Source: Segetibacter sp.
GTDB lineage: Bacteria > Bacteroidota > Bacteroidia > Chitinophagales > Chitinophagaceae
Direction of reading: 5' to 3'
DNA length: 39,134 bases
Assembly (NCBI GenBank): GCA_025963675.1
Contig: JAOQAJ010000410.1
Span: forward strand, 1-39,134
Shown here: in pieces, positions 10,340-19,087 of the stretch
Layout: the number at the start of each line of letters is the position of its first letter
How positions within the stretch are numbered: the first letter of the stretch is position 1
Translations under genes and position numbers: made by a program
The notes under the pieces: model-generated
Databases searched by the model: none
What the model was told of the DNA's origin: nothing
The model's input: the letters and a program-made list of their open reading frames with translations, nothing else

Positions 10340-10934
10340 TATCGCTGGTTGTCATATCTCCTGTTTTCCAAAATCACTTGCAACAAGGTTAGGCAAATCA
10401 TACGTACAAAAAACACTCGAATGGTTTTTGGTTAATCCCAACCGCTTTTTGTTTCACGTTGTTGAAGGTGGAGTTGTAGCAGGATATTGTGGTGGATTCA
10501 TCCCGCAAAAACCTGGTGATGGAAGTAGCAGTGGAATGCTTCAATATGCTTTTAAGCAAGCCATCAGGGGAATCTTAAGAAATCCTCTTTTGTTATTTCA
10601 TCCTGAAGTAACAGCTAATTATCCTTTTCTCTGGATGAATATTAAACGTAAAATTACTGGTAAGACTAAGCCTTTTAAACCTGTATCTGATGCGAGGCCA
10701 TTTAGAAAGTATGTCGGCCTTGTAGTTATTGGTGTTCATCCTGATTTTAGAGGTAAGGGAGTAGCGCAACAATTGATGGCTGAATTTGAAAACAGGACGA
10801 GGGTGTTTGATCAAAATGAAATGGTGCTATCTGTGAAAAAAGATAACGGAAGAGCCATCAAAGCTTACTCAAAATTTGGGTGGACAACACGCGAAGAAAA
10901 CGGTAATACCTTCATCATGCATAAGTTTATCTGA
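10299..10934 (+). CDS. GNAT family N-acetyltransferase
   Basis: VIGVHPDFRGKGVAQQLMAEFE acetyl-CoA-binding motif; overlaps the upstream ORF by 41 nt. Confidence 0.85.
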   Translation: MFTIQNAQIENLRDIAGCHISCFPKSLATRLGKSYVQKTLEWFLVNPNRFLFHVVEGGVVAGYCGGFIPQKPGDGSSSGMLQYAFKQAIRGILRNPLLLFHPEVTANYPFLWMNIKRKITGKTKPFKPVSDARPFRKYVGLVVIGVHPDFRGKGVAQQLMAEFENRTRVFDQNEMVLSVKKDNGRAIKAYSKFGWTTREENGNTFIMHKFI

Positions 10935-11004
10935 TGTTATTTGCCTTGAAATAATCAGGGACAAGTAAAGCAGGTGCACATTCACTTTTTAAAATCAAAG
11001 AAAC

Positions 11005-12114
11005 ATTCGTACTAAAGTATATATTCCTGACTGGTCTGACCATTACGATAAACCTTATTGTGCACCACCAGTCTACCCATTTTTAGATAGCAATCAACAT
11101 GAAGAAGAATGGTATGAGAGGTACGGAGATTATATAAATAAAATAACCGTCGTTAACAGGATAGAGGATTCCGACATTGTTTTGTTGATGTATGAATTGG
11201 GGTATTACTACAAGAAAAAGAAATTAGATGTTCTGCAGAGGATTAACAAGGAATCGAATTCTCATGATAAAATATTGGTTTGCTGGGTAAAGGGTGACCA
11301 GGGAATAACTCCTTCACTACTCAACTTTCACCTTTACCGGCTTGGAGGTTATAAGTCTAAGAATAAGGGTAACCAGTTTTCGGTACCTGTTTTTATAAAA
11401 GATCCGTTGCCGGAATTTTTTAATGACATTATTCCATTAAATAAAAATAAACCAGAAAAACCTGTTATTGGCTTTTGCGGACAGGGAAAAGCTGGGGTTG
11501 AAAAGGTTATTATAGACCTGGTTCGTGGGTTTAAAAACAGGCTATATAAATACGCTGGCAAATATCCTTTTGACCTTGAAGCATTATCCAGTAGTACTTA
11601 CATGCGATCCAAGATCCTGGATAGTCTCGAGGCATCTCCTCTTGTTCATACCAACTTCATCAGGCATAGAAAATACAGGGCGGGTACCACTTCTGAAACA
11701 GCAAAAAAGGAAAGCACGAAAGCTTTTTTTAAAAACATGGCCGAGGTTGACTATATAGTTTGCTATAGAGGTGCAGGTAATTTTTCTGTAAGGTTATTTG
11801 AAGCGATGGCCTCTGGCAAAATACCGGTTATTATAACATCCGATAACAACCTTCCTTTTGAAGACCGGATCCAATGGGGGCGGTTTCCAATTATTCCGGA
11901 AAAGCAATGGAAAAAGACCGCCCAACTCGTTGCGTCTTTTCACGACAAATTAAGCAATGAAGAATTCGTAGAGTTACAAATGACGTCACGCCAATTATGG
12001 GAAGACTATTTGTCTTATAAAGGCTTTTTCTCTCATTGGGTCGATCGTTATATTTCTACTCAGGCAAAAACAAACTTATCAGTTGAAGAAATGGAGAAAG
12101 ACAAACGCAAATAA
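11005..12114 (+). CDS. exostosin-like (GT47-type) glycosyltransferase; 5' end uncertain (ORF track begins at TTG 11182)
   Basis: VCYRGAGNFSVRLFEAMASGKIPVIITSDNNLPFEDRIQW; in-frame protein-like sequence RTKVYIPDWSDHYDKPYCAPPVYPFLDSNQHEEEWYERYGDYINKITVVNRIEDSDIV lies upstream of 11182. Confidence 0.7.
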   Translation: MRTKVYIPDWSDHYDKPYCAPPVYPFLDSNQHEEEWYERYGDYINKITVVNRIEDSDIVLLMYELGYYYKKKKLDVLQRINKESNSHDKILVCWVKGDQGITPSLLNFHLYRLGGYKSKNKGNQFSVPVFIKDPLPEFFNDIIPLNKNKPEKPVIGFCGQGKAGVEKVIIDLVRGFKNRLYKYAGKYPFDLEALSSSTYMRSKILDSLEASPLVHTNFIRHRKYRAGTTSETAKKESTKAFFKNMAEVDYIVCYRGAGNFSVRLFEAMASGKIPVIITSDNNLPFEDRIQWGRFPIIPEKQWKKTAQLVASFHDKLSNEEFVELQMTSRQLWEDYLSYKGFFSHWVDRYISTQAKTNLSVEEMEKDKRK

Positions 12115-12153
12115 ATAAGAATTGTGAAGATTGAGACCTCATAACCTTTTTCA

Positions 12154-12181
12154 ACATCGTTGTGTCACTCCCTTGTACTGA
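12154..12181 (-). repeat. dispersed CAACGATG-family intergenic repeat (subfamily 1)
   Basis: acatcgttgtgtcactcccttgtactga. Confidence 0.85.
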
Positions 12182-12284
12182 AAATCTTTTCTCAACTTTT
12201 ATTAAAAGTATACAAACTGAATTTTCAACGGTTTCGCAATTTTAAGATGTAAAATATCATCTTTCGCAAGACTAATAGGCCGCC

Positions 12285-12566
12285 GTGACAGAACTATATC
12301 TTAAATATTATTTTGACGTTTCGAGGTATAATCTCCTTTTTTCTATTCTGGTCATAATCCTTACTCAGAACCTGCTTGCTGCCGTTGTATACTTTGGAAC
12401 ATTGGGATCGGTTGTGTCGTTAGCCCTCTTTCGTTACCATCAGAATATCGAGTATTACTTTTATTTAAATGCAGGATTATCAAAAAAAGCAATCATTTTA
12501 AAGTCTTTTATAATTAACCTGGTCATTTCTGTAATTCTTGTAATCATCTTTTGGGGCATACATTAG
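12285..12566 (+). CDS. small polytopic membrane protein paired with ABC ATPase
   Basis: 93 aa, about 3 hydrophobic segments; GTG start; overlaps the downstream ATPase ORF by 16 nt. Confidence 0.65.
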   Translation: MTELYLKYYFDVSRYNLLFSILVIILTQNLLAAVVYFGTLGSVVSLALFRYHQNIEYYFYLNAGLSKKAIILKSFIINLVISVILVIIFWGIH

Positions 12567-13231
12567 ATGTGAGATCTGTTATCCATTCATTTGGCAAAAG
12601 ACAAGTGTTGTCTAGCATAGCTTTTACATGTAGAACGGGAGATGTTATAGGTATATTTGGAAGGAACGGAACTGGGAAATCAACTTTACTAAAAATACTT
12701 TTTGGGACCTTACAGGCAAATGAAAGTGAAGTGTATATAGACAACGAATTAGCCGGTGCTAAAACTGCTATAAATAAACAAGTAGCTTATCATCACCAGG
12801 AAGTTTTCTTGCCAAAACATACAACCGTAAAAAACTTAATCCCATTATACTTTCCCAACGGGGAAAAGCAGAATAAATTATTTTACGATCAACAGATAAA
12901 TAAGATAGAAAATCAGAAAGTGGGAGCACTGTCCCTTGGCCAACAACGCTATCTGCAATTCCTCTTGATTTTGCACTTAGACCATTATTTTGTACTGTTA
13001 GACGAACCATTCTCTATGCTTGAGCCGCTGCTTAAGGAGCTAATAAAAGAAAAGATTGAGTTACATAAAAGTTGTAAAGGTTTCATCATTACTGATCATT
13101 ACTTTGCCGATGTATTACAGGTCGCAAACATTAAAAAAGTGATTACTGACGGAGTGATGAAAGTTGTAGACAAAGACATGGACTTAATCGACCTTGGCTA
13201 TCTTTCAGATAAATTTAGAAGTAGGTTTTGA
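12551..13231 (+). CDS. ABC transporter ATP-binding protein
   Basis: Walker A GIFGRNGTGKSTLLK; signature-like LSLGQQRYLQF; Walker B HYFVLLDEPFS; H-loop ITDHYF. Confidence 0.88.
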   Translation: MGHTLDVRSVIHSFGKRQVLSSIAFTCRTGDVIGIFGRNGTGKSTLLKILFGTLQANESEVYIDNELAGAKTAINKQVAYHHQEVFLPKHTTVKNLIPLYFPNGEKQNKLFYDQQINKIENQKVGALSLGQQRYLQFLLILHLDHYFVLLDEPFSMLEPLLKELIKEKIELHKSCKGFIITDHYFADVLQVANIKKVITDGVMKVVDKDMDLIDLGYLSDKFRSRF

Positions 13232-13322
13232 TATGATGCAAACGATAATGTTTTAACAGCTGGATTGTTTGAAGTAAAAAGATCAGTAGGGCAGAGACCG
13301 ATTTTCGGTATTAGTATAAACG

Positions 13323-14348
13323 ATGAAGATAAAGTTTGCTTTAATAGGCTGTGGAAGGATAGCCGCGAGACACGCAGAACACATTCAGAATTATGGAGAG
13401 CTTGTTGCTGTCTGCGATGTGGTGAATGAGAAAGCGGAGCAATTTGCCCGCAAATACGAGGTAAATGGTTATACAGAAATTGATGAGCTTTTGCAATGTG
13501 AAAAAGAAATAGATGTGGTAGTTATTTGCACACCAAATGGTTTGCATGCACCACATACAATAAAAGCATTGCGTGCAGGGTTTCATGTTTTGTGCGAAAA
13601 GCCAATGGCAATTACTGTTACCGACTGCCACCAGATGATGGCAGAAGCTAAAATGGCAAACAAGAGTCTATTTGCAGTTAAACAAAATCGTTTTAATCCG
13701 CCGGTTGTAGCTGTTAAAGATGCTATAGACAAAGGAATCCTGGGAAAGATTTACAGTATCCAGTTAAGCTGCTTTTGGAACCGAAACGCCGATTATTACC
13801 ATAACTCATGGAAAGGGACAAAGGAACTGGACGGCGGCACCTTGTTTACCCAGTTTAGTCATTTTATTGACCTGCTTTATTGGATGATTGGCGATGTTTC
13901 ACATGCTTATGCACTGACCGGAAACTTTGCCCATAAAGATGTGATAGAGTTTGAAGATACTGGTGTAGTTGCTATAGAGTTCGTTACCGGCGCCGTTGGA
14001 ACAATCAACTATACAGTTAATAGTTATAACAAAAACATGGAAGGTTCACTAACCATTTTTGCCGAAAAAGGAACAGTAAAAATTGGCGGCGAATACTTAA
14101 ATGAACTTGAATACCAGAACGTCGAAGGCTTCGAATTCAACAACATTCCTGCTGGTAATAAAGCCAATAATTATGGAACATACGTGGGTTCAATGTCGAA
14201 TCATGATAAAGTGTATGAAAACCTTATAGATGTTTTATTACACAATGGTTCCATTTCTGCAAGTGCTTTTGAAGGACTAAAGACAGTCGAAATAATTGAA
14301 AAAATTTATCAATCTGCTAAAGAGTTGACTCGAGCTGATGTCTTATAA
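13323..14348 (+). CDS. Gfo/Idh/MocA family oxidoreductase (WlbA/WbpB-like)
   Basis: FALIGCGRIAARHAEHI Rossmann; GFHVLCEKPMAITVTDC. Confidence 0.92.
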   Translation: MKIKFALIGCGRIAARHAEHIQNYGELVAVCDVVNEKAEQFARKYEVNGYTEIDELLQCEKEIDVVVICTPNGLHAPHTIKALRAGFHVLCEKPMAITVTDCHQMMAEAKMANKSLFAVKQNRFNPPVVAVKDAIDKGILGKIYSIQLSCFWNRNADYYHNSWKGTKELDGGTLFTQFSHFIDLLYWMIGDVSHAYALTGNFAHKDVIEFEDTGVVAIEFVTGAVGTINYTVNSYNKNMEGSLTIFAEKGTVKIGGEYLNELEYQNVEGFEFNNIPAGNKANNYGTYVGSMSNHDKVYENLIDVLLHNGSISASAFEGLKTVEIIEKIYQSAKELTRADVL

Positions 14349-14817
14349 ACCTATTTTATTAAAGGCAGGAATTGTAGATGTTACTTTTGGCCACAACGTG
14401 AAAGTGATAGAGCCGGTGAACTTGTATGGCTGCACTATTGGTAAAAACACAAGTATTGGCCCTTTTGTAGAAATTCAAAAAGGTGTAACAATAGGCGAAC
14501 AATGTAAAATTCAAAGTCATTCGTTTATTTGTGAATTGGTAACGATAGGTGATCATTGTTTTATTGGGCATGGTGTTGTGTTTACAAACGACCTGTTTGC
14601 AACAGGTGCGCCCGCGGAAGGACAGAGAGCGTTATGGAAACCCACATGGATTGGCAAGCATGTATCAATTGGAAGTAATGCTACCCTGCTTCCTGTAAGT
14701 ATTTGTGATGATGTAGTAATAGGCGCAGGCGCAGTTGTGACCAAAGACATAACCAAACCAGGAATTTACGCCGGTAATCCTGCACGGTTTATAAGGGAAA
14801 TTCCTTCTTCAACATAA
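14338..14817 (+). CDS. left-handed beta-helix acyltransferase (WlbB/WbpD-like)
   Basis: hexapeptide repeats IGKNTSIGPFVEIQKGVTIGEQCKI...IGSNATLLPVSICDDVVIGAGAVVTKDI; overlaps the upstream ORF by 11 nt. Confidence 0.9.
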   Translation: MSYKPILLKAGIVDVTFGHNVKVIEPVNLYGCTIGKNTSIGPFVEIQKGVTIGEQCKIQSHSFICELVTIGDHCFIGHGVVFTNDLFATGAPAEGQRALWKPTWIGKHVSIGSNATLLPVSICDDVVIGAGAVVTKDITKPGIYAGNPARFIREIPSST

Positions 14818-14834
14818 AGAATTCCCTTTTTTTC
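14793..14834 (+). terminator. candidate rho-independent terminator
   Basis: AAGGGAAATTC ... GAATTCCCTT followed by TTTTTC, overlapping the acyltransferase stop. Confidence 0.4.
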
Positions 14835-14974
14835 AAAATGATTTTTTTATAAGAAAAAGAGAAATTTCTTTAATTTTTATCTCCATTAATAATCACGCTG
14901 CGAATTGCTTCGTTCCTCTTAATGAGGGACTCACAGCTTACACCTTTTGCAGCTAATAAAAACAAATAAACCCT

Positions 14975-16384
14975 TTGTCTCTTTCCGAAAAAATCTATCA
15001 AAATAGTCCTGTAGCTCTTCAAAACGTGCTCATTTCTGCATTTGGATATCAGTGGAAGAAGAGAAGGTTTGGGGGAATATTTCCGGAAGAGTATAAAGCA
15101 GCAAAAGACAGGGAGAGTTACACTGCTGATGATTGGATAAACTACCAACAAAAACATCTTCAGCACATACTCACACATGCTTTTAATAATGTGCCTTACT
15201 ACAGGAGCTCGTTAGAACAAAAATCACTCACAGCAAGTGACTTGCAAAAAATAACCCTGCAAAGTCTAGGTAAACTACCAATACTGTCTAAAGATGATTT
15301 AAGAAAGTTCGGAACAACCAAACTGGTTTCTGCTGTAAAAGAAAAAAATGGTTCTTTTTTGTCGACCAGTGGCAGCACCGGCACGCCTGTAAAAATTTTA
15401 TATTCTCATGCAATGCACCAGCGGTGGTTTGGCATTTATGAAGCGAGAATTAGAAACTGGGCCGGAGTAAGCAGCTTCATTCCGAGAGGGATGATCGGAG
15501 GGCGAAGAATTATAGCCGATGCATCAAATACTCCCCCTTTTTACCGCTATAACTATTTCGAGAAACAAGCCTATTTTTCAGCATACCATATTAGTTCCGG
15601 CAACGCCTGGAATTACCTGGAAGGCATCAGGAAGCACAAAGTAGAATATATGACCGGGTATGCCATGAGTAATTATTTTCTTGCCCGCTTTTTTAAAGAG
15701 AACAATCTCAGTGCTCCGGAATTGAAAACCGTTATCCCATCTAGTGAGAAGCTGACACCGGAAATGAGGCAGCTGTTTAAGGAAGTCTACAATTGCAAAA
15801 CATCGGATAGTTGGGGGAGTGTAGAGGCATGCGGTATTGTAAGCGAATGTGAACATGGAAAACTTCACATAAGTCCTGACGCCAGTATCATTGAAATTTT
15901 AGATGAAGATTTGCAACCGGTAGAGGATGGAGTCGCAGGCGACGTATACTGCACCAGCTTAATAAATTTTGATCAACCGCTGATCAGATATAAAATTGGG
16001 GACAGAATGATACGCAGCAGCGAACACTGTGCTTGCGGAAGAAATATGCCGGTGATCAGGGAGATTGTAGGAAGAACTGAAGATGTTGTTATCGGAAAGG
16101 ATGGACGGGAGATGGTGCGTTTTCATAGCGTTTTTTATGATTTGGAGAAAATAAAGAAAGCGCAGGTGATCCAGGAAGATGTTGAAAAAATTACCATAAA
16201 GATTGAGGCAGAAATGTCGTTAAATAAAGAGGAAGAAGATCTGATCAGGCAACGGGTTGTTAGTCAACTGGGCGATATAAATATTCTGATTGAAGAAGTT
16301 GCCAGTATCCCGTTGAACAGAAATGGAAAATTCCAGGCTGTTATTTCTAAAGTTAAAAGACCGACTGCGGAGAAAATTTTATAG
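14975..16384 (+). CDS. phenylacetate-CoA ligase / CapK-like adenylate-forming protein
   Basis: STSGSTGTPVKILYS; DSWGSVEACGIVSECEHGKLHIS; PLIRYKIGDRM; TTG start. Confidence 0.85.
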   Translation: MSLSEKIYQNSPVALQNVLISAFGYQWKKRRFGGIFPEEYKAAKDRESYTADDWINYQQKHLQHILTHAFNNVPYYRSSLEQKSLTASDLQKITLQSLGKLPILSKDDLRKFGTTKLVSAVKEKNGSFLSTSGSTGTPVKILYSHAMHQRWFGIYEARIRNWAGVSSFIPRGMIGGRRIIADASNTPPFYRYNYFEKQAYFSAYHISSGNAWNYLEGIRKHKVEYMTGYAMSNYFLARFFKENNLSAPELKTVIPSSEKLTPEMRQLFKEVYNCKTSDSWGSVEACGIVSECEHGKLHISPDASIIEILDEDLQPVEDGVAGDVYCTSLINFDQPLIRYKIGDRMIRSSEHCACGRNMPVIREIVGRTEDVVIGKDGREMVRFHSVFYDLEKIKKAQVIQEDVEKITIKIEAEMSLNKEEEDLIRQRVVSQLGDINILIEEVASIPLNRNGKFQAVISKVKRPTAEKIL

Positions 16385-16521
16385 ACGGGTAACTTGCGTA
16401 TCAGCATAACTAAAATAATTGCCGGGAATGATGCACAATGAAAATCGGTTGAACGGAGCGTCGCAAGAATGCTTCATTAAAAACAAATGTTTGTAACCAA
16501 ATTTTTCAGGTTGCATGAAGT

Positions 16522-17547
16522 ATGAGACGCAAAATAATTTATGTTGATAATTTTCTGACCGATCATGGACATACCCCAACTACAGCCCCGACTTTAGTAA
16601 AGTTATTTAGAGAAGAAGGCTACACAGTTTTATCGACCAGCAACAAACAAAACCAGCTTTTGCGGCTTATAGATATGCTTTTTACAATTAGCCGTAATAG
16701 CCGTAATTCAGTTGTTCTGATAGCTACTTACAGTACCTCCGCCTTTAATTTTGCATGGGCTTGTTCTTTGCTTTGTCGCATTTTACAAATACCATTTATT
16801 CCTTGTTTACATGGTGGCAATCTTCCGGAGCGAATAAAAAGTTCGCCGACAAAAGCAGCACAGGTATTTGAACATAGTTTTATGAATGTGGCCGTCTCAG
16901 GTTATCTGAAAAAAAGTATGGATGATCACGCATGGAGATCTTGCGTTATTCCTAATAATATTAATATCGACGCTTACCCTTTTAAACCAAGAACCAATTG
17001 TGCTCCTTCAATTCTCTGGGTCAGATCTTTTCACCAGATTTATAATCCTGCACTTGCTGTTCGCGTTCTTCATACTTTATTAAAGACCTATCCTGGGGCG
17101 ACTCTAACTATGGTGGGTCCGGATAAAGACGGAAGTTTTGAACAATGCAAATCATTAGCAAAGGAGCTTGCCGTGGAAGGCCGGATAACTTTTACCGGGT
17201 TATTACCTCGCGATGAGTGGGTAAAAGTTGCTGCCGGTTGTGACATTTTTATCAATACTACCAACTTTGATAACCTTCCCGTTAGCGTGGTGGAAGCCAT
17301 GGCGCTCGGGTTAATTACCATAAGTACGAATGTTGGAGGTGTGCCTTATTTATTGGATAACGAACAAACAGGATTACTGGTGCCCCCAAATAGTGAGACC
17401 GCTTTTGTAGACGCCATTATAAAGGTTTTAAACAACGATCATCTGGCTGAAAGACTAAGCGTGGCAGCACGCAAAAAGGCAGAAGCGTTTGATTGGCAGC
17501 AGGTGAAAATCTTATGGAACAATTTGTTTGAATCCGTTTCCAACTAA
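16522..17547 (+). CDS. glycosyltransferase family 4
   Basis: INTTNFDNLPVSVVEAMALGLITISTNVGGVPYLLDNEQTGLLVPP. Confidence 0.92.
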   Translation: MRRKIIYVDNFLTDHGHTPTTAPTLVKLFREEGYTVLSTSNKQNQLLRLIDMLFTISRNSRNSVVLIATYSTSAFNFAWACSLLCRILQIPFIPCLHGGNLPERIKSSPTKAAQVFEHSFMNVAVSGYLKKSMDDHAWRSCVIPNNINIDAYPFKPRTNCAPSILWVRSFHQIYNPALAVRVLHTLLKTYPGATLTMVGPDKDGSFEQCKSLAKELAVEGRITFTGLLPRDEWVKVAAGCDIFINTTNFDNLPVSVVEAMALGLITISTNVGGVPYLLDNEQTGLLVPPNSETAFVDAIIKVLNNDHLAERLSVAARKKAEAFDWQQVKILWNNLFESVSN

Positions 17548-17649
17548 TCCTGCAAACTTTTTCCCTTGCAATTTATTCTTCCATTATTCTAAACATTATC
17601 TTGCAGCAGTTGTTACCAACTGCAAACTTTATAATTCGTTCGTGCCTCC

Positions 17650-18660
17650 ATGATAACTGTTATTTGTCCTGTATATAATGAAGCAGCTTACATTAAGCCT
17701 GTTCTTGATTTTTTCATTGGGGCATTACCAGTTAAGAAAGAGTTGATCTTAATTGATGGCAATTCATCAGATGCTACATGCAGTATTATTGAAGACTACA
17801 TGTTGGTCCATAACAACATACAGTTGCTTCATAATGCTGATCGTTATGTTCCATATGCATTGAATAAAGCGATCGTGGCTGCTAAAGGAGAGATCATTGT
17901 AAGGTTAGATGCACATACTGACTACGATATTCATTACTTCGAAAGAATAATAGAGACTTTTCAAAAGACAAATGCGGACATAGTTGGCGGCGCCATGAGA
18001 ATTGCTCCGGGCAACAACACCCAAAATGCAATTGGTTACGCCACCACCACAAGGTTCGGTGTTGGCAATAGTTCTTTTCATTTTGAAGATTTCGAAGGAT
18101 ATACAGAAAGCGTATATCTTGGTGCATGGAAGAAAAACATTTTTGAAAAGACCGGCTTGTTCGATACGAATTTTAAACGCAACCAGGATGATGAATTTCA
18201 CTACCGGGCAAAAAGCATGGGATTTAAAGTGTATCAAAGTCCTGCCATAAAATTGTATTATCATCCTCGTAAAAATCTCAGCCTGCTGTTTAAGCAATAC
18301 TTTCAATACGGGTTGTACAAGCCTTTAGTGCTTAAAAAAGTAAAAACAGCTACTAATCCACGTCACCTCATTCCTTCACTGTTTGTAATCTACCTGGCCT
18401 CATTGCCGGTGTTATTATCGCTCGGCTTTAATTTTACACTCATACCTCTTGCTATATATGCTTTAGTAGCCATCGGTTTTGCTTTTATTAGCAAAAAGCC
18501 TCTTAAAGAAGCCATTCTAATTCCCCTCGTTTATTTTACACTTCACATCGCTTATGGACTCGGTTTTCTTATAGGATTATCTCTTAAGCCACAAATTAAT
18601 GCTAATAAGAAAAAGCAAATAGTTGTTTCGAACCAAAGAGAGCTCACCGTTAATTCATGA
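17650..18660 (+). CDS. glycosyltransferase family 2 with C-terminal membrane segments
   Basis: MITVICPVYNEAAYIKPVLDF; LILIDGNSSDATCSII; IIVRLDAHTDYD. Confidence 0.9.
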   Translation: MITVICPVYNEAAYIKPVLDFFIGALPVKKELILIDGNSSDATCSIIEDYMLVHNNIQLLHNADRYVPYALNKAIVAAKGEIIVRLDAHTDYDIHYFERIIETFQKTNADIVGGAMRIAPGNNTQNAIGYATTTRFGVGNSSFHFEDFEGYTESVYLGAWKKNIFEKTGLFDTNFKRNQDDEFHYRAKSMGFKVYQSPAIKLYYHPRKNLSLLFKQYFQYGLYKPLVLKKVKTATNPRHLIPSLFVIYLASLPVLLSLGFNFTLIPLAIYALVAIGFAFISKKPLKEAILIPLVYFTLHIAYGLGFLIGLSLKPQINANKKKQIVVSNQRELTVNS

Positions 18661-18699
18661 TTGTTTAGTTATAATACCAACATTGGTTTTTTATAGCAT

Positions 18700-18731
18700 C
18701 ACCGTTGCGTCGCAATCACTTTATCGGCAAA
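18700..18731 (-). repeat. variant copy of the dispersed CAACGATG-family intergenic repeat (subfamily 3)
   Basis: caccgttgcgtcgcaatcactttatcggcaa, near match to 25287-25319 (atcgttgcgtcgcatttcgttcatcggca). Confidence 0.55.
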
Positions 18732-19087
18732 TCACTATTCATCTGCAGTCTTAATTTCTATCACATCTTCATTTTCAAATGACCCCTTTTTGCCTCTTTT
18801 TGCCTTTTTCTCAAAACTCCCTAAAATTTCTTAATTCTTAAACTCCCCATTTCAATTTTAGCCTCACCTTTCTCATTTTTAAATCCGCAAAAAAAGCCTG
18901 CAATAAATTCTAATAACATTCATTACAACATACCGACATACTCGACTGAGTTTTTTGCATTTGGAACAAACCCCGCAAATAGAACCAGCCATTCAGGTAT
19001 AAAGGTTAAAATCAATCACATTTATAATTTTAAAATAAAATGGTCGTTTTAATCGATTATTGCAGAATTAAACAGATTATCCAATAA

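Noticed and set aside
10985-10998. T TTA AAA slippery heptamer as a programmed -1 frameshift for the exostosin-like gene
   Set aside because: A -1 shift from the GTG 10974 frame leads to the wrong frame; joining the coding frame needs +1, so programmed -1 frameshifting does not explain it.
16444-16477. ggttgaacggagcgtcgcaagaatgc as a further repeat copy
   Set aside because: Only GCGTCGCAA is shared; flanks do not align with any sub-type.
17905-18306. 133-aa minus-strand ORF antisense to the GT2 gene
   Set aside because: The GT2 frame is strongly conserved; the antisense ORF has no motif.
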